Source of the DNA: Cepaea nemoralis | Taxonomy: Eukaryota; Mollusca; Gastropoda; Stylommatophora; Helicidae | DNA length: 64,000 nucleotides | Direction of reading: 5' to 3' | Assembly (NCBI GenBank): GCA_014155875.1 | Contig: JACEFZ010004137.1 | Location: 27,501 to 91,500 of the forward strand | Part shown: piece after piece, positions 20,831-31,464 of the stretch | Layout of the letters: the number at the start of each line of letters is the position of its first letter | How positions within the stretch are numbered: position 1 is the first letter of the stretch | Notes under the pieces: model-generated | Database searches by the model: none | Told to the model about the DNA's origin: nothing | What the model saw: only the letters and a program-made list of their open reading frames with translations | Position numbers and translations under genes: made by a program

Positions 20831-22590
20831 CCAACATATGTACAATAGAGACTAGTATGTTGGCTAAACCCTATCCATTCTTCTTCTTCTTCTTCTTCTT
20901 CTTCTTCTTCTTCTTCTTCTTCTTCTTCTTCTTCTTCTTCTTCTTCTTCTTCTTCTTCTTCTTCTTCTTCTTCTTCTTCTTCTGCGTTCATCCGAATTGT
21001 CTTTTCAGACGTAATTGCGGTTTGTCTGGTTCGGCACCTTGCTCGGAAACCCTTAGGCCAACACATCCGACTTTAGCGTGCATTTTTCTACCAGGTTAGT
21101 ATTCCTGGAGGACTCTCTCTTTTGTGGTGCCGTCCACATCCCAGCTGGTCAAGTTAGAACGGTCGAATACTTCACTATCATCCCTCAAGGGAAGGCAGGG
21201 ACAGTCCATCTGGAAGCCACCCATCCAGGGTGGCTTCCATAGTTGCAGAGCCGACACATAGTGCTCTGGCGCTGGGCTCACCGAGTGAATCGTCACGTCC
21301 AGCTCATGGCTGCTTTAATTCCTCACTTCAGTGTATTGGGCCTTTCGTTTGGTCCCCGCACAAACCAAGGGCGGTCGGACTGCAGATGGTATCCACTCAG
21401 CGAGCTTTCGATTCGGGCATGTGCTTGTCGCTGTGCCCGGAAAACAAAACAGTTAGAGCTGTTCCGGGCACGACGGACATTCGGAAGACTAGTTATTCAG
21501 AGCTGTTTCCAGCAAGAAGACCATTTCACTCGGACGTTTATGCGTTGTGTCTGATTTATTTGCGCCCTTAGGCCAGCACATCCGACTTCAGCGGGAGTTT
21601 TTACAGGTTTGCCTTCCCGGGGTTTCGGGGAACGTTAGACTCTTTCTGCTGTAGAGTCGCCCACCTCTCAGCTGGTCAAGGTAGAACGGACAAAGACATC
21701 ACAGTCAACCTTCAAGGGAAAGCAGGGGCGGACCATGGGTATTCCCCACTATTCAAGGAGGCTTCCATAATTGCAAAGCTGGCACATAGTGCTCTGAGAC
21801 TGGGCTCACCCGAGGAATCGTCACTTCCTGCTCATGGCTGCTTTAATTCCTCACTTCCTTGTATTGGGCATGTCGTTTGCCACTGCTCGGACAGGCTGTG
21901 GACGACATCCACTCATCAAGCTTTCGCTTCGGACTTCAACGTAATGGATTCGCTAGCCAAGCGTTCATTTCGTATTTATTAGACGTTTTCCCACCTTTGA
22001 CAGCGCTCACTCTATGTGTATAGATACTGACTTTCATCGTAACCATTTCGTGCGACTGGGGCTTTTTTCCCACCTTTTCCACTCACTCACGTGGTAGGCT
22101 ACATGTGCTGCCGGCTCAGCACCTTACCTCCGTGCGACAGTGAGCGAGTATCGGCCAGGCCCTCTCATCCAGGTATCCCTCATATTCCCCAGCTGAGCGC
22201 CTTTGAGCAAGTATCTGATCTAAGCATGTAGCATGCTCAGCATCTCACCTCCGTTCAACATTATGTACATATCGGCCCGGCTCTCACATCCAAGGGTTTA
22301 TGGCTTAGAGGCGTTCAGCCATATCCCTCAGCTCGTAGCCTTAGAGTATGTGTCCGGACCAAGAATTAGTGGCTTCTTACACCTGACTTGACCTTTCAAC
22401 TGCTATCCATAGTGTACCTGCAGAGCAGCAGGTTGTTTTTCTCTTGGTTTGATCCCTATCTCAAGGCCTGCCCGACATGTGGGTGTGCTTCCGCCGGTAG
22501 TGCTCTTGATGACACTGGGACACGCAAGCCCCTCTACCACGTCAAGATAGAGACACATCAGAGGGGATACGGGTATCTCACTTCTGTGTA
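20831..22590 (-). mobile_element. Insertion inside LINE unit A: dimeric dispersed repeat with TTC tract
   Basis: The LINE linker stops near 20790 and RT resumes near 22565; about 1.75 kb of foreign sequence replaces it. It contains the TTC tract, then two diverged tandem copies of a unit of about 550 bp. Shared blocks are CTTAGGCCA(A/G)CACATCCGACTT, CAGCTGGTCAAG(T/G)TAGAACGG, CATAGTGCTCTG, TCATGGCTGCTTTAATTCCTCACTTC and TGTATTGGGC, at about 21050-21340 and 21570-21875. A further short repeat with GGCTCAGCACCTTACCTCCG follows near 22110-22300. On the minus strand the GAA tract would be its 3' tail. No long coding frame with known motifs; probably a non-autonomous retroposon. Confidence 0.65.
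20878..20982. repeat. Pure (TTC)35 tract
   Basis: 35 uninterrupted TTC triplets. It gives poly-Phe and poly-Glu frames on the two strands, which are artefacts. Homopurine-homopyrimidine DNA of this length can form triplex structures. Confidence 0.98.
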
Positions 22591-23215
22591 GGCCTATTGT
22601 TGGGAAAGTATTTGCCAGAATTGATCTGCGCAGACTTCAAGTCCTGGGAGATCAAGTCTACCCCGAATCACAGTTTGGCTTCCGACTGTACCGGTCTACC
22701 ATTCATATGATATTCTCATTGCGACAAATGCAAGAAAAATGCAAAGTGAACAGAATCAACAACTGTTAATTGCCTTCATCGACCTCACAAAGGCATTTGA
22801 TTTTGTCAGTCGTAAGGGTCTGTTCAAGTCAATAAAGAAAATTGTATGCCAACAACTCTTGCTTCCATTGTGCAATCGTTCAACACCGGCATGAAGGGTA
22901 TAATCAAATTTGATGGTGCAACTTCAGAAGAGTTTGAAATTAAGAGTGGAGTTAAGCATGGTTGTGTACTATCTCCCACCCTCTTTGGAATATACTTTTC
23001 ACTGTTACTGAAATATGCCTTTCGGGATCAGAATGGCTAAGATGGTGGCGTCTGTAATGCTCAGATATTGAAGGCCATGACCAAAATTAGGAGAGTACTT
23101 ATCAGAGAGTTCCTTTTTGCAGATGATGCCGCAATTACCACCCACTCTGAAGAAGAATTACAACGTCTACTATCTGCATTCTCCAGTGCGTGCTTGTTCT
23201 GAATTCTGAATGAAG
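22590..23215 (+). pseudogene. LINE unit A: reverse transcriptase fragment
   Basis: Resumes with VGKVFARIDLRRLQVLGDQVYPESQFGFR-like sequence in pieces. FIDLTKAFD (RT motif A, first catalytic Asp), then GVKHGCVLSPTLFGIYFSLLLKYAF (motif B region) and FADDAAITTHSEEEL (motif C, near 23118) follow. Frameshifts occur near 22740, 22840 and 23035. The frame ends abruptly after the YADD region, so the thumb is missing. Confidence 0.88.
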
Positions 23216-23650
23216 TCCAAAGAGGTAATTAACGTCAAGTATATTCGATGTATTTCTATATACTGTAATTCATTCATGCCAGCTTGTTAAACTTCTGTTC
23301 CTGATTCTTACTGATCATTCATCCATCTTCATGTATACCATCATATATTCGCTGAATGAGTCAGGTCTTAGTCAGATATGACTGAGCTACCGTATGAAAG
23401 TAGACGGTACTACCTGCTTTCTGTCAGCGCCGAATGTTGGGCGGCGCTTACCAAACCCGACACCCCACATTGTGCCAACGGCTTCGGGCAGAAGAGCGCA
23501 ATTGGGAGGGTACTAGCCTTATCCTGGTGCGAGGAAATGCAACCCAAAGACAAAATAAGTCATGGCAGGCAGACCAGGCTCTAAGCCTTGGTTGGCAGCT
23601 GGTCAAGGATCGAAGCTCCGACAGGCGGACAGTTAGAGCATTGCTTTGCT
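23216..23650. other. Spacer within the LINE array
   Basis: The non-coding stretch between the truncated RT and the next unit's leader is repeated at 27338-27772. Short frames of 68-72 codons are shared by both units but show no known motif. It may be the upstream part of the LINE 5' region. Confidence 0.55.
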
Positions 23651-24947
23651 GATCCGGCAGCTTCTGCAGCTTGTCTTGTTCCAGATTATAGGTGTCAACT
23701 TTCCTCTGGAGTGAACTAGGCAGGCCGAGAGAGGGATCATGCTGCATGGGCAACACATGGTTTCTTTATTTTAGCCCAGGCTTTGTGCTATGGAGAGGCA
23801 ATATCTCCATACCTGGTCTTAACCGGTCTCGGAATCAAAGCGATAGGCAACTGTTACGGGTTATAAGTCCTTGTCAGTTGGCGTAGACATGGGGCGCCAC
23901 GCGTTGCCTCTGACGGTGGGAGGCACCTACAGGTGTCACTGATCAGCTACCGCCCGCCTCAAGCTGGGCAGCCCCCAGCCAATTGGGTGCTGATCCGCCA
24001 CAGCCTGCCTGCTTCAATGGGTGCTTGGGGCTAGGACAAAATCTGAATCGCAGGCTGTAAAACCAATGCACCAGGTACTAATAAAAAGAATAGAAACCTC
24101 AAGCTACGGTTGCAACCTGGAACGTAAAAACCACGTGTCCAGGATTTTCCACTGACTTGACAAATATTGACGATGTGAGAAAAACGGCTTGTGATTGATG
24201 CTGAACTCAATCGTCTTAACATTGATATTATCCACAGTGCTGACTGTGATACAGATAATTCTTTGGTTGTTGCAAGGGTTAGACTGAGACCAAAGAGAAT
24301 CTACACAGCTAAACACAAGTCTAGCCCCAGGATTAATATTATTAACACCCATGAACCCGATAAGTGCTTTGAGTTACAACAGCAACTTGAAGACGCTTTC
24401 ACTGATATATAAGAAAATTGTACAGCAAGTAAAAAGTGGGGTAAACTTGAGGAAACTATTTATAATAACATCGGTAGGGGTTTACGGCACTGTGGATCAT
24501 AAGAGGCAGGACTGGTTCGCGGCACACAGCTAGACAATGCAGCTCTTGATTTATTTTAAAAAAAGATAGCTCTTTTAATAAACAAGGAAAGGACAACACG
24601 TAGCACTCTCAATGAGCTGAAGCAAGCTAGGAAGAATGTGCAAAAGGCTGCCAGGCAGTGTACAAATGACTATTGGATCAAGTTATGTGAGTCCATTCAA
24701 ATGCAAGTGATAAGGGAAACATCAGAAGCATTTATGAAGGAATAAAGAAAGCCCTGGTCCAATGATCAAAAGAAGTGCACCACTGAAAACCTTGACTGGA
24801 GAAATCATCACTGATAAGAAGCAGTGGATGGTTAGATGGGTAGAACATTATTTGAAGCTTGACCACTTGGACACACTTCCCACCTTAACGTCTACATGGC
24901 CGACTGCAACAGGTAAAATAACTGCTAGACACGCGTGTCAGGAGTGA
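23651..24947 (+). pseudogene. LINE unit B: 5' region and remnant endonuclease
   Basis: Same leader as unit A. The endonuclease keeps RLQPGT/TWNV-type sequence near 24110 and then jumps directly to the CDTDNSLVVARVRLRPKR block at about 24240. About 570 bp with LQEIRL and GDFNAR are deleted. The linker follows as in unit A. Not functional. Confidence 0.85.
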
Positions 24948-26712
24948 CCAACATATGTACAATAGAGACTAGTATGTTGGCTAAACCCTATCCATTCTTC
25001 TTCTTCTTCTTCTTCTTCTTCTTCTTCTTCTTCTTCTTCTTCTTCTTCTTCTTCTTCTTCTTCTTCTTCTTCTTCTTCTTCTTCTTCTTCTTCTTCTTCT
25101 TCTGCGTTCATCCGAATTGTCTTTTCAGACGTAATTGCGGTTTGTCTGGTTCGGCACCTTGCTCGGGAAACCCTTAGGCCAACACATCCGACTTTAGCGT
25201 GCATTTTTTTTGCCAGGTTAGTATTCCTGGAGGACTCTCACTTTTGTGGTGCCGTTCACATCCCAGCTGGTCAAGTTAGAACGGTCGACTACTTCACGAT
25301 CAACCCTCAAGGGAAGGCAGGGACAGTCCATCTGGAAGCCACCCATCCAAGGTGGCTTCCATAGTTGCAGAGCCGACACATAGTGCTCTGGCGCTGGGCT
25401 CACCGAGTGAATCGTCACGTCCAGCTCATGGCTGCTTTAATTCCTCACTTCAGTGTATTGGGCCTTTCGTTTGGTCCCCGCACAAACCAAGGGCGTTCGG
25501 ACTGCAGATGGTATCCACTCAGCGAGCTTTCGATTCGGGCATGTGCTTGTCGCTGTGCCCGGAAAACAAAACAGTTAGAGCTGTTCCGGGCACGACGGAC
25601 ATTCGGAAGACTAGTTATTCAGAGCTGTTTCCAGTACGAAGACCATTTCACTCGGACGTTTATGCGTTGTGTCTGATTTATTTGCGCCCTTAGGCCAGCA
25701 CATCCGACTTCAGCGGGAGTTTTTACAGGTTTGCCTTCCCGGGGTTTCGGGGAACGTTTAACTCTTTCTGCTGTAGTGTCGCCCACCTCTCAGCTGGTCA
25801 AGGTAGAACGGACAAAGACATCACAGTCAACCTTCAAGGGAAAGCAGGGGCGGACCATGGGTATTCCCCACTATCCAAGGAGGCTTCCATAATTGCAAAG
25901 CCGGCACATAGTGCTCTGAGACTGGGCTCACCCGAGGAATCGTCACTTCCTGCTCATGGCTGCTTTAATTCCTCACTTCCTTGTATTGGGCATGTCGTTT
26001 GCCACTGCTCGGACAGGCTGTGGACGACATCCACTCATCAAGCTTTCGCTTCGGACTTCAACGTAATGGATTCGCTAGCCAAGCGTTCATTTCGTATTTT
26101 TTAGACGTTTTCCCACCTTTGACTACGCTCACTCTATGAGTATAGATCCTGACTTTCATCGTAACCATTTCGTGCGACTGGGGCTTTTCCCCCACCTTTA
26201 GCACCCACTCACGAGGTAGGCTACATGTGCTGCCGGCTCAGCACCTTACCTCCGTGCGACAGTGAGCGAGTATCGGCCAGGCCCTCTCATCCAGGTATCC
26301 CTCATATTCCCCAGCTGAGCGCCTTTGAGCAAGTATCTGATCTAAGCATGTAGCATGCTCAGCATCTCACCTCCGTTCAACATTATGTACATATCGGCCC
26401 GGCTCTCACATCCAAGGGTTTATGGCTTAGAGGCGTTCAGCCATATCCCTCAGCTCGTAGCCTTAGAGTATGTGTCCGGACCAAGAATTAGTGGCTTCTT
26501 ACACCTGACTTGACCTTTCAACTGCTATCCTTAGTGTACCTGCAGAGCAGCAGGTTGTTTTTCTCTTGGTTTGATCCTTATCTCAAGGCCTGCCCGACAT
26601 GTGGGTGTGCTTTCGCCGGTAGTGCTCTTGAGGTCACTGGGACACGCAAGCCCCTCTACCACGTCAAGATAGAGACACATCAGAGGGGATAGGGGTATCT
26701 CACTTCTGTGTA
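24948..26712 (-). mobile_element. Insertion inside LINE unit B (second copy of the dimeric repeat)
   Basis: Nearly identical to the insertion in unit A, including its two diverged sub-units. It was copied by the tandem duplication and is not an independent insertion. Confidence 0.7.
24995..25102. repeat. Pure (TTC)36 tract
   Basis: 36 uninterrupted TTC triplets, one more than in unit A. Confidence 0.98.
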
Positions 26713-27337
26713 GGCCTATTGTTGGGAAAGTATTTGCCAGAATTGATCTGCGCAGACTTCAAGTCCTGGGAGATCAAGTCTACCCCGAATCACAGTTTGG
26801 CTTCCGACTGTACCGGTCTACCATTCATATGATATTCTCATTGCGACAAATGCAAGAAAAATGCAAAGTGAACAGAATCAACAACTGTTAATTGCCTTCA
26901 TCGACCTCACAAAGGCATTTGATTTTGTCAGTCGTAAGGGTCTGTTCAAGGCAATAAAGAAAATTGTATGCCAACAACTCTTGCGTCCATTGTGTAATCG
27001 TTCAACACCGGCATGAAGGGTATAATCAAATTTGATGGTGCAACTTCAGAAGAGTTTGAAATTAAGAGTGGAGTTAAGCATGGTTGTGTACTAGCTCCCA
27101 CCCTCTTAGGAATATACTTTTCACTGCTACTGAAATATGCCTTTCGGGATCAGAATGGCTAAGATGGTGGCGTCTGTAATGCTCAGATATTGAAGGCCAT
27201 GACCAAAATTAGGAGAGTACTTATCAGAGAGTTCCTTTTTGCAGATGATGCCGCAATTACCACCCACTCTGAAGAAGAATTACAACGTCTACTATCTGCA
27301 TTCTCCAGTGCGTGCTTGTTCTGAATTCTGAATGAAG
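26712..27337 (+). pseudogene. LINE unit B: reverse transcriptase fragment
   Basis: Same broken RT fragment as in unit A, with the same frameshifts and the same truncation after FADDAAITTHSEEEL. Few substitutions separate them. The shared lesions show that the damage predates the duplication. Confidence 0.88.
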
Positions 27338-27772
27338 TCCAAAGAGGTTATTAACGTCAAGTATATTCGATGTATTTCTATATACTGTAATTCATTCATG
27401 CCAGCTTGTTAAACTTCTGTTCCTGATTCTTACTGATCATTCATCCATCTTCATGTATACCATCATATATTCGCTGCATGAGTCAGGTCTTAGTCAGATA
27501 TGACTGAGCTACCGTATGAAAGTAGACGGTACTACCTGCTTTCTGTCAGCGCCGAATGTTGGGCGGCGCTTACCAAACCCGACACCCCACATTGTGCCAA
27601 CGGCTTCGGGCAGAAGAGCGCAATTGGGAGGGTACTAGCCTTATCCTGGTGCGAGGAAATGCAACCCAAAGACAAAATAAGTCATGGCAGGGCAGACCAG
27701 GCTCTAAGCCTTGGTTGGCAGCTGGTCAAGGATCGAAGCTCCGAAAGGCGGACAGTTAGAGCATTGCTTTGC
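27338..27772. other. Spacer within the LINE array (second copy)
   Basis: Copy of 23216-23650 with a handful of differences. Confidence 0.6.
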
Positions 27773-28853
27773 TGATGCGGCAGCTTCTGCAGCTTGTCTT
27801 GTTCCAGATTATAGGTGTCAACTTTCCTCTGGAGTGAACTAGGCAGGCCGAGAGAGGGATCATGCTGCATGGGCAACACATGGTTTCTTTATTTTAGCCC
27901 AGGCTTTGTGCTATGGAGAGGCAATAACTCTATTCCTGGTCTTAACCGGTCTCGGAATCAAAGCGATAGGCAACTGTTACGGGTTATAAGTCCTTGTCAG
28001 TTGGCGTAGACATGGGGCGCCACGCGTTGCCTCTGACGGTGGGAGGCACCTACAGGTGTCACTGATCAGCTACCGCCCGCCTCAAGCTGGACAGCCCCCA
28101 GCCAATTGGGTGCTGATCCGCCACAGCCTGCCTGCTTCAATGGGTGCTTGGGGCTAGGACAAAATCTGAATGGCAGGCTGTAAAACCAATGCACCAGGTA
28201 CTAATAAAAAGAATAGAAACCTCAAGCTACGGTTGCAACCTGGAACGTGAGAACCACGTGTCCAGGATTTTCCACTGACTTGACAAATATTGACGATAGT
28301 GAGAAAAACGGCTGTGATTGATGCTGAACTCAATCGTCTTAACAATGATATTACCACAGTGCTGACTGTGATACAGATAATTCTTTGGTTGTTGCAAGGG
28401 TTAGACTGAGACCAAAGAGAATCTACACAGCTAAACACAAGTCTAGCCCCAGGATTAATATTATTAACACCCATGAACCCGATAAGTGCTTTGAGTTCCA
28501 ACAGCAACTTGAAGACGCTTTCACTGATATATAAGAAAATTGTACAGCAAGTAGAAAGTGGGGTAAACTTGAGGAAACTATTTATAATAACATCGGTAGG
28601 GGTTAACGGCACACAAGAGGCAGGACTGGTTCGCGGCACACAGCCAGACAATGCAGCTCTTGATTTATTTTAAAAAAAGATAGCTCTTTTAATAAACAAG
28701 GAAAGGACAACACGTAGCACTCTCAATGAGCTGAAGCAAGCTAGGAAGAATGTGCAAAAGGCTGCCAGGCAGTGTACAAATGACTATTGGATCAAGTTAT
28801 GCGAGTCCATTCAAATGCAAGTGATAAGGGAAACATCAGAAGCATTTTGGAAA
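27773..28853 (+). pseudogene. LINE unit C (partial): 5' region and remnant endonuclease
   Basis: The leader and endonuclease carry the same internal deletion as unit B, then the linker as far as the ACATCAGAAGCATTT block at about 28848. There it joins a differently phased copy of the same LINE (TTGGAAAGTGCTTTGAA). The poly-TTC insertion and RT are absent. Confidence 0.85.
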
Positions 28854-29218
28854 GTGCTTTGAATTTCAACAGCAACTTGAAGACGCTTTCACTGATACAT
28901 CAGAAAATTGTATAGTAAATGATAAATGGAGTAAACTTAAGGAAACTATTTATCAATCAGCGGTAGAGGTTTACGGCACTGTGGATGCATAAGAGGCAGG
29001 ACTGGTTTGCGGCAAACAGCCAGATACTGCAGCCCTAGATTGATAAAAAGAAGATAGCTCTCTTAAGAAACAAGGAAAGACCAACGCGTAACACTCTGAG
29101 TGAGCTGAAGCAAGCGAGGAAGGATGTACAAAAGGCTGCCAGGCAGTGTGCGAATGACTATTGGATCAAGTTATGTGAGTCCATTCAGATCGCAAGTGAT
29201 AAGGGAAACATCAGAAGC

Positions 29219-31033
29219 ATGTATGAAGGGATAAAGAAAGCCTGTGGTCCAATGATAAAAAGAAGTGCACCGTTGAAAACTTTGACTGAAGAAATCATCA
29301 CTGATAAGAAACAGCAGATGGATAGATGGGTCGAGCACTATTTAGAGTTTTACTCAAGTGAGACCAAGCTAGCAGATGATGCCCTCAACGCCATTGAGGC
29401 CCTGCCAACTCTTGCCAACCTGGACACACTTCCCACTATAACAGAAGTTAAGTGTGCTATAAATGAGCTTGCATCTGGCAAGGCTCCAGGTAAGGATGGG
29501 ATTCCAATAGAGGTAATCAGGAGTGGGCAAGACACACTCGCTCTACAGATCCACCAGCTAATAGAGCTATGCTGGCGAGAAGGACAAGTCCCACAGGATT
29601 TCAAAGATTCAAACATCATAACGCTGTACAAGAACAAAGGAGATCGGAGCGACTGTAACAACTATAGGGGTATCTCACTTCTGTGTATTGTTGGGAAAGT
29701 ATTTGCCAGAATTGTCCTGCACAGACTTCAAGTCCTGGGAGATCAAGTCTACCCCGAATCACAGTGCGGCTTCCGTCAGAACCGGTCTACCATTGATATG
29801 ATATTCTCATTGCGACAGATGCAAGAAAAATGCCGGGAACAAAATCAGCCACTGTTTATTGCCTTCATTGACCTCACAAAGGCATTCGATTTGGACAGTC
29901 GTGAGGGTCTGTTCAAAGCACTAAAGAAGATTGGCTGCCCACCAACTCTTCTGTCCATTGTGGAATCGTTCCACACAGGCATGAAGGGTATAATCAAGTT
30001 TGATGGCTCAACTTCAGAAGAGTTTGAAATCAAGAGTGGAGTTAAGCAAGGTTGTGTACTAGCCCCCACCCTCTTTGGGATATACTTTTCACTTCTACTG
30101 AAATATGCCTTTCGTGATCAGGATGACGGTATATACATTCACTCACGCTCAGATGGTGGCCTCTATAATGCTCAGAGATTGAAGGCCAAGACCAAAATTA
30201 GCAGGGTACTAATCAGAGAGTTGCTTTTTGCGGATGATGCTGCGATTACGACCCACTCTGAGGAAGAATTACAACATCTACTATCTGCATTCTCCAATGC
30301 TTGTTCTGAATTTGGTTTAACAATTAACAAAAAGAAGACACAGATTATGTCACAAGGTGCCCATGGTGTACCATCAATCTTTATTGACGACGCCGAACTG
30401 GAGATAGTAGACCACTTTACATATCTAGGATCAGAGGTAAATAGCAAATTATCCCTCGATCAGGAAATCAACATCAGGATTGGCAAGGCAGCAACAACAA
30501 TGAACATGTTAGCAAAAAGAGTCTGGGAGAACAGGAAGCTTACTGCCAAAACAAAAGCCCTCGTCTACCAAGCCTGTGTTCTTAGTACTCTTCTTTATGG
30601 CAGTGAAACCTGGAAAACTTCCTCACGCCAAGAGAAACGTTTAAACAGCTTTCATATGCGGTGTCTGCGAAGAATACTTGGTATTAAGTGGCAAGACAAA
30701 ATCACAAATACTGAAGTATTGGAAAGATCAGGTTGTGTGACGGTATATTCCATGCTCAGTCTTCGTAGACTTAGATGGATAGGACACGTTAGGAGGATGG
30801 ATGATGGAAGAATACCAAAGGACATCTTTTTTGGTGAATTACAGACGGGTAGGAGATCTCAGGGTCGGCCTCTACTACGATACAAAGATGTGTGTAAGCG
30901 GGACATGATTGATACAGGCATTGATAATGCACATTGGGAGCACGTCGCCGCTGAACGTGTTGCATGGAGGGCACCTATCAGAAATGGAATAAAGACAAAG
31001 GAGAAAATGATTGCAGATAAAGCACACACATAG
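29219..31033 (+). CDS. LINE reverse transcriptase (604 codons, uninterrupted)
   Basis: Copies LINE RNA into DNA at the nicked target. In order: linker helix region (GEEIITDKKQ-like, residues about 20-60), ASGKAPGKDGIP (RT0/1, about 90-101), NYRGISLLCIVGKVFARI (about 147-165), QCGFRQNRSTIDMIF (about 182-197), FIDLTKAFD (motif A, about 215-223), SGVKQGCVLAPTLFGIY (motif B, about 272-288), LFADDAAI (motif C with the two catalytic Asp, about 337-344), LGLTINKKKTQIM, and FTYLGSEV. The thumb region has LVYQACVLSTLLYGSETW, and RLRWIGHVRRMDDGR and GRSQGRPLLRYKDVCKRDM form the basic tail. The frame is complete for RT but lacks the endonuclease, and it is closed early by TAG at 31031-31033. Start codon uncertain because upstream sequence belongs to the same broken polyprotein. 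Confidence 0.92.
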   Translation: MYEGIKKACGPMIKRSAPLKTLTEEIITDKKQQMDRWVEHYLEFYSSETKLADDALNAIEALPTLANLDTLPTITEVKCAINELASGKAPGKDGIPIEVIRSGQDTLALQIHQLIELCWREGQVPQDFKDSNIITLYKNKGDRSDCNNYRGISLLCIVGKVFARIVLHRLQVLGDQVYPESQCGFRQNRSTIDMIFSLRQMQEKCREQNQPLFIAFIDLTKAFDLDSREGLFKALKKIGCPPTLLSIVESFHTGMKGIIKFDGSTSEEFEIKSGVKQGCVLAPTLFGIYFSLLLKYAFRDQDDGIYIHSRSDGGLYNAQRLKAKTKISRVLIRELLFADDAAITTHSEEELQHLLSAFSNACSEFGLTINKKKTQIMSQGAHGVPSIFIDDAELEIVDHFTYLGSEVNSKLSLDQEINIRIGKAATTMNMLAKRVWENRKLTAKTKALVYQACVLSTLLYGSETWKTSSRQEKRLNSFHMRCLRRILGIKWQDKITNTEVLERSGCVTVYSMLSLRRLRWIGHVRRMDDGRIPKDIFFGELQTGRRSQGRPLLRYKDVCKRDMIDTGIDNAHWEHVAAERVAWRAPIRNGIKTKEKMIADKAHT

Positions 31034-31165
31034 CGTGAGAGACGTAAGATGGTGCAAAATGGTGGAAGTGACCATGTTTTCACATGTACCTACTGTGGGC
31101 AAACATTTGCAGCAAGAATTGGCCTTACCAGCCACACTCGCCACCGCCATGGATCGTATTATTAA
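31034..31165 (+). pseudogene. LINE C-terminal C2H2 zinc finger cut off by a stop
   Basis: The frame continues in the same phase past the TAG and encodes CTYCGQTFAARIGLTSHTRHRH, a C2H2 finger (C-X2-C-X12-H-X4-H), with a stop at 31162-31164. A second copy of this end at 37080-37330 has no stop at the equivalent place. The finger is therefore a normal part of the protein and this element has lost it. Such terminal fingers probably help nucleic-acid binding. Confidence 0.8.
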
Positions 31166-31464
31166 GCCTTTTTGAAGCACAATGTACCAAACTATCGTCT
31201 GTCAAGACGGAAAGGTGCCAATGAATGATTTTTTGCATTTATGCTATCGTTAGTCATATCCTTTTTACTTTCATCCAATTACTTTATGCTTCTTCTTTCT
31301 CTCTCATTCATATTGATACCAATTTATATTTATGCATAATAATGTTAACGCAATGCATAAACATTTTATAATTTACAAGACATGTAAATTGAGATAAATT
31401 AATACATATGTAGTATATACGTAATATAGTTAAGTGTGATATGCAAAGTACTATGGTACAGAGT

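Larger units (their letters stand above)
18960..28853 (+). repeat. Tandem amplification of a damaged LINE (units A, B, partial C)
   Basis: Unit A 18960-23650, unit B 23651-27772 and partial unit C 27773-28853 are near-identical. Matching points are offset by 4122-4123 bp over the distal parts (for example 21230/25352, 22388/26510, 23378/27500, 23692/27815). Unit A is about 570 bp longer because it keeps endonuclease sequence (about 19530-20110) missing from B and C. Shared deletion, shared insertion and a shared TTC tract show local duplication rather than independent retrotransposition. Unit C breaks off at about 28853 into another copy of the same LINE family. Confidence 0.92.
28854..31165 (+). 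mobile_element. LINE, best-preserved copy (5'-truncated)
   Basis: Begins inside the endonuclease-RT linker (KCFEFQQQLEDAFTD-like segment), so the endonuclease is missing. The linker from 28854 to 29218 has a few lesions. RT then runs intact in one long frame. The 3' end carries a C2H2 finger and a short 3' UTR containing CTATCGTCTGTCAAGACGG, a block also found after the fragment at 37080. No insertion interrupts it, so it represents the undamaged structure of the family amplified at 18960-28853. Clade is probably within the CR1/Jockey group, by general resemblance only. Confidence 0.85.

Noticed and set aside
20818..21099. Poly-Phe and poly-Glu ORFs over the TTC tract (also at 24935-25204)
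   Set aside because: Direct translation of a triplet microsatellite; no conserved sequence around it and no coding context.
21230..21571. 113-codon and 103-codon ORFs in the array insertion (copied at 25352-25693)
   Set aside because: Two overlapping phases are open over the same DNA, with no motif; conservation is explained by recent duplication.
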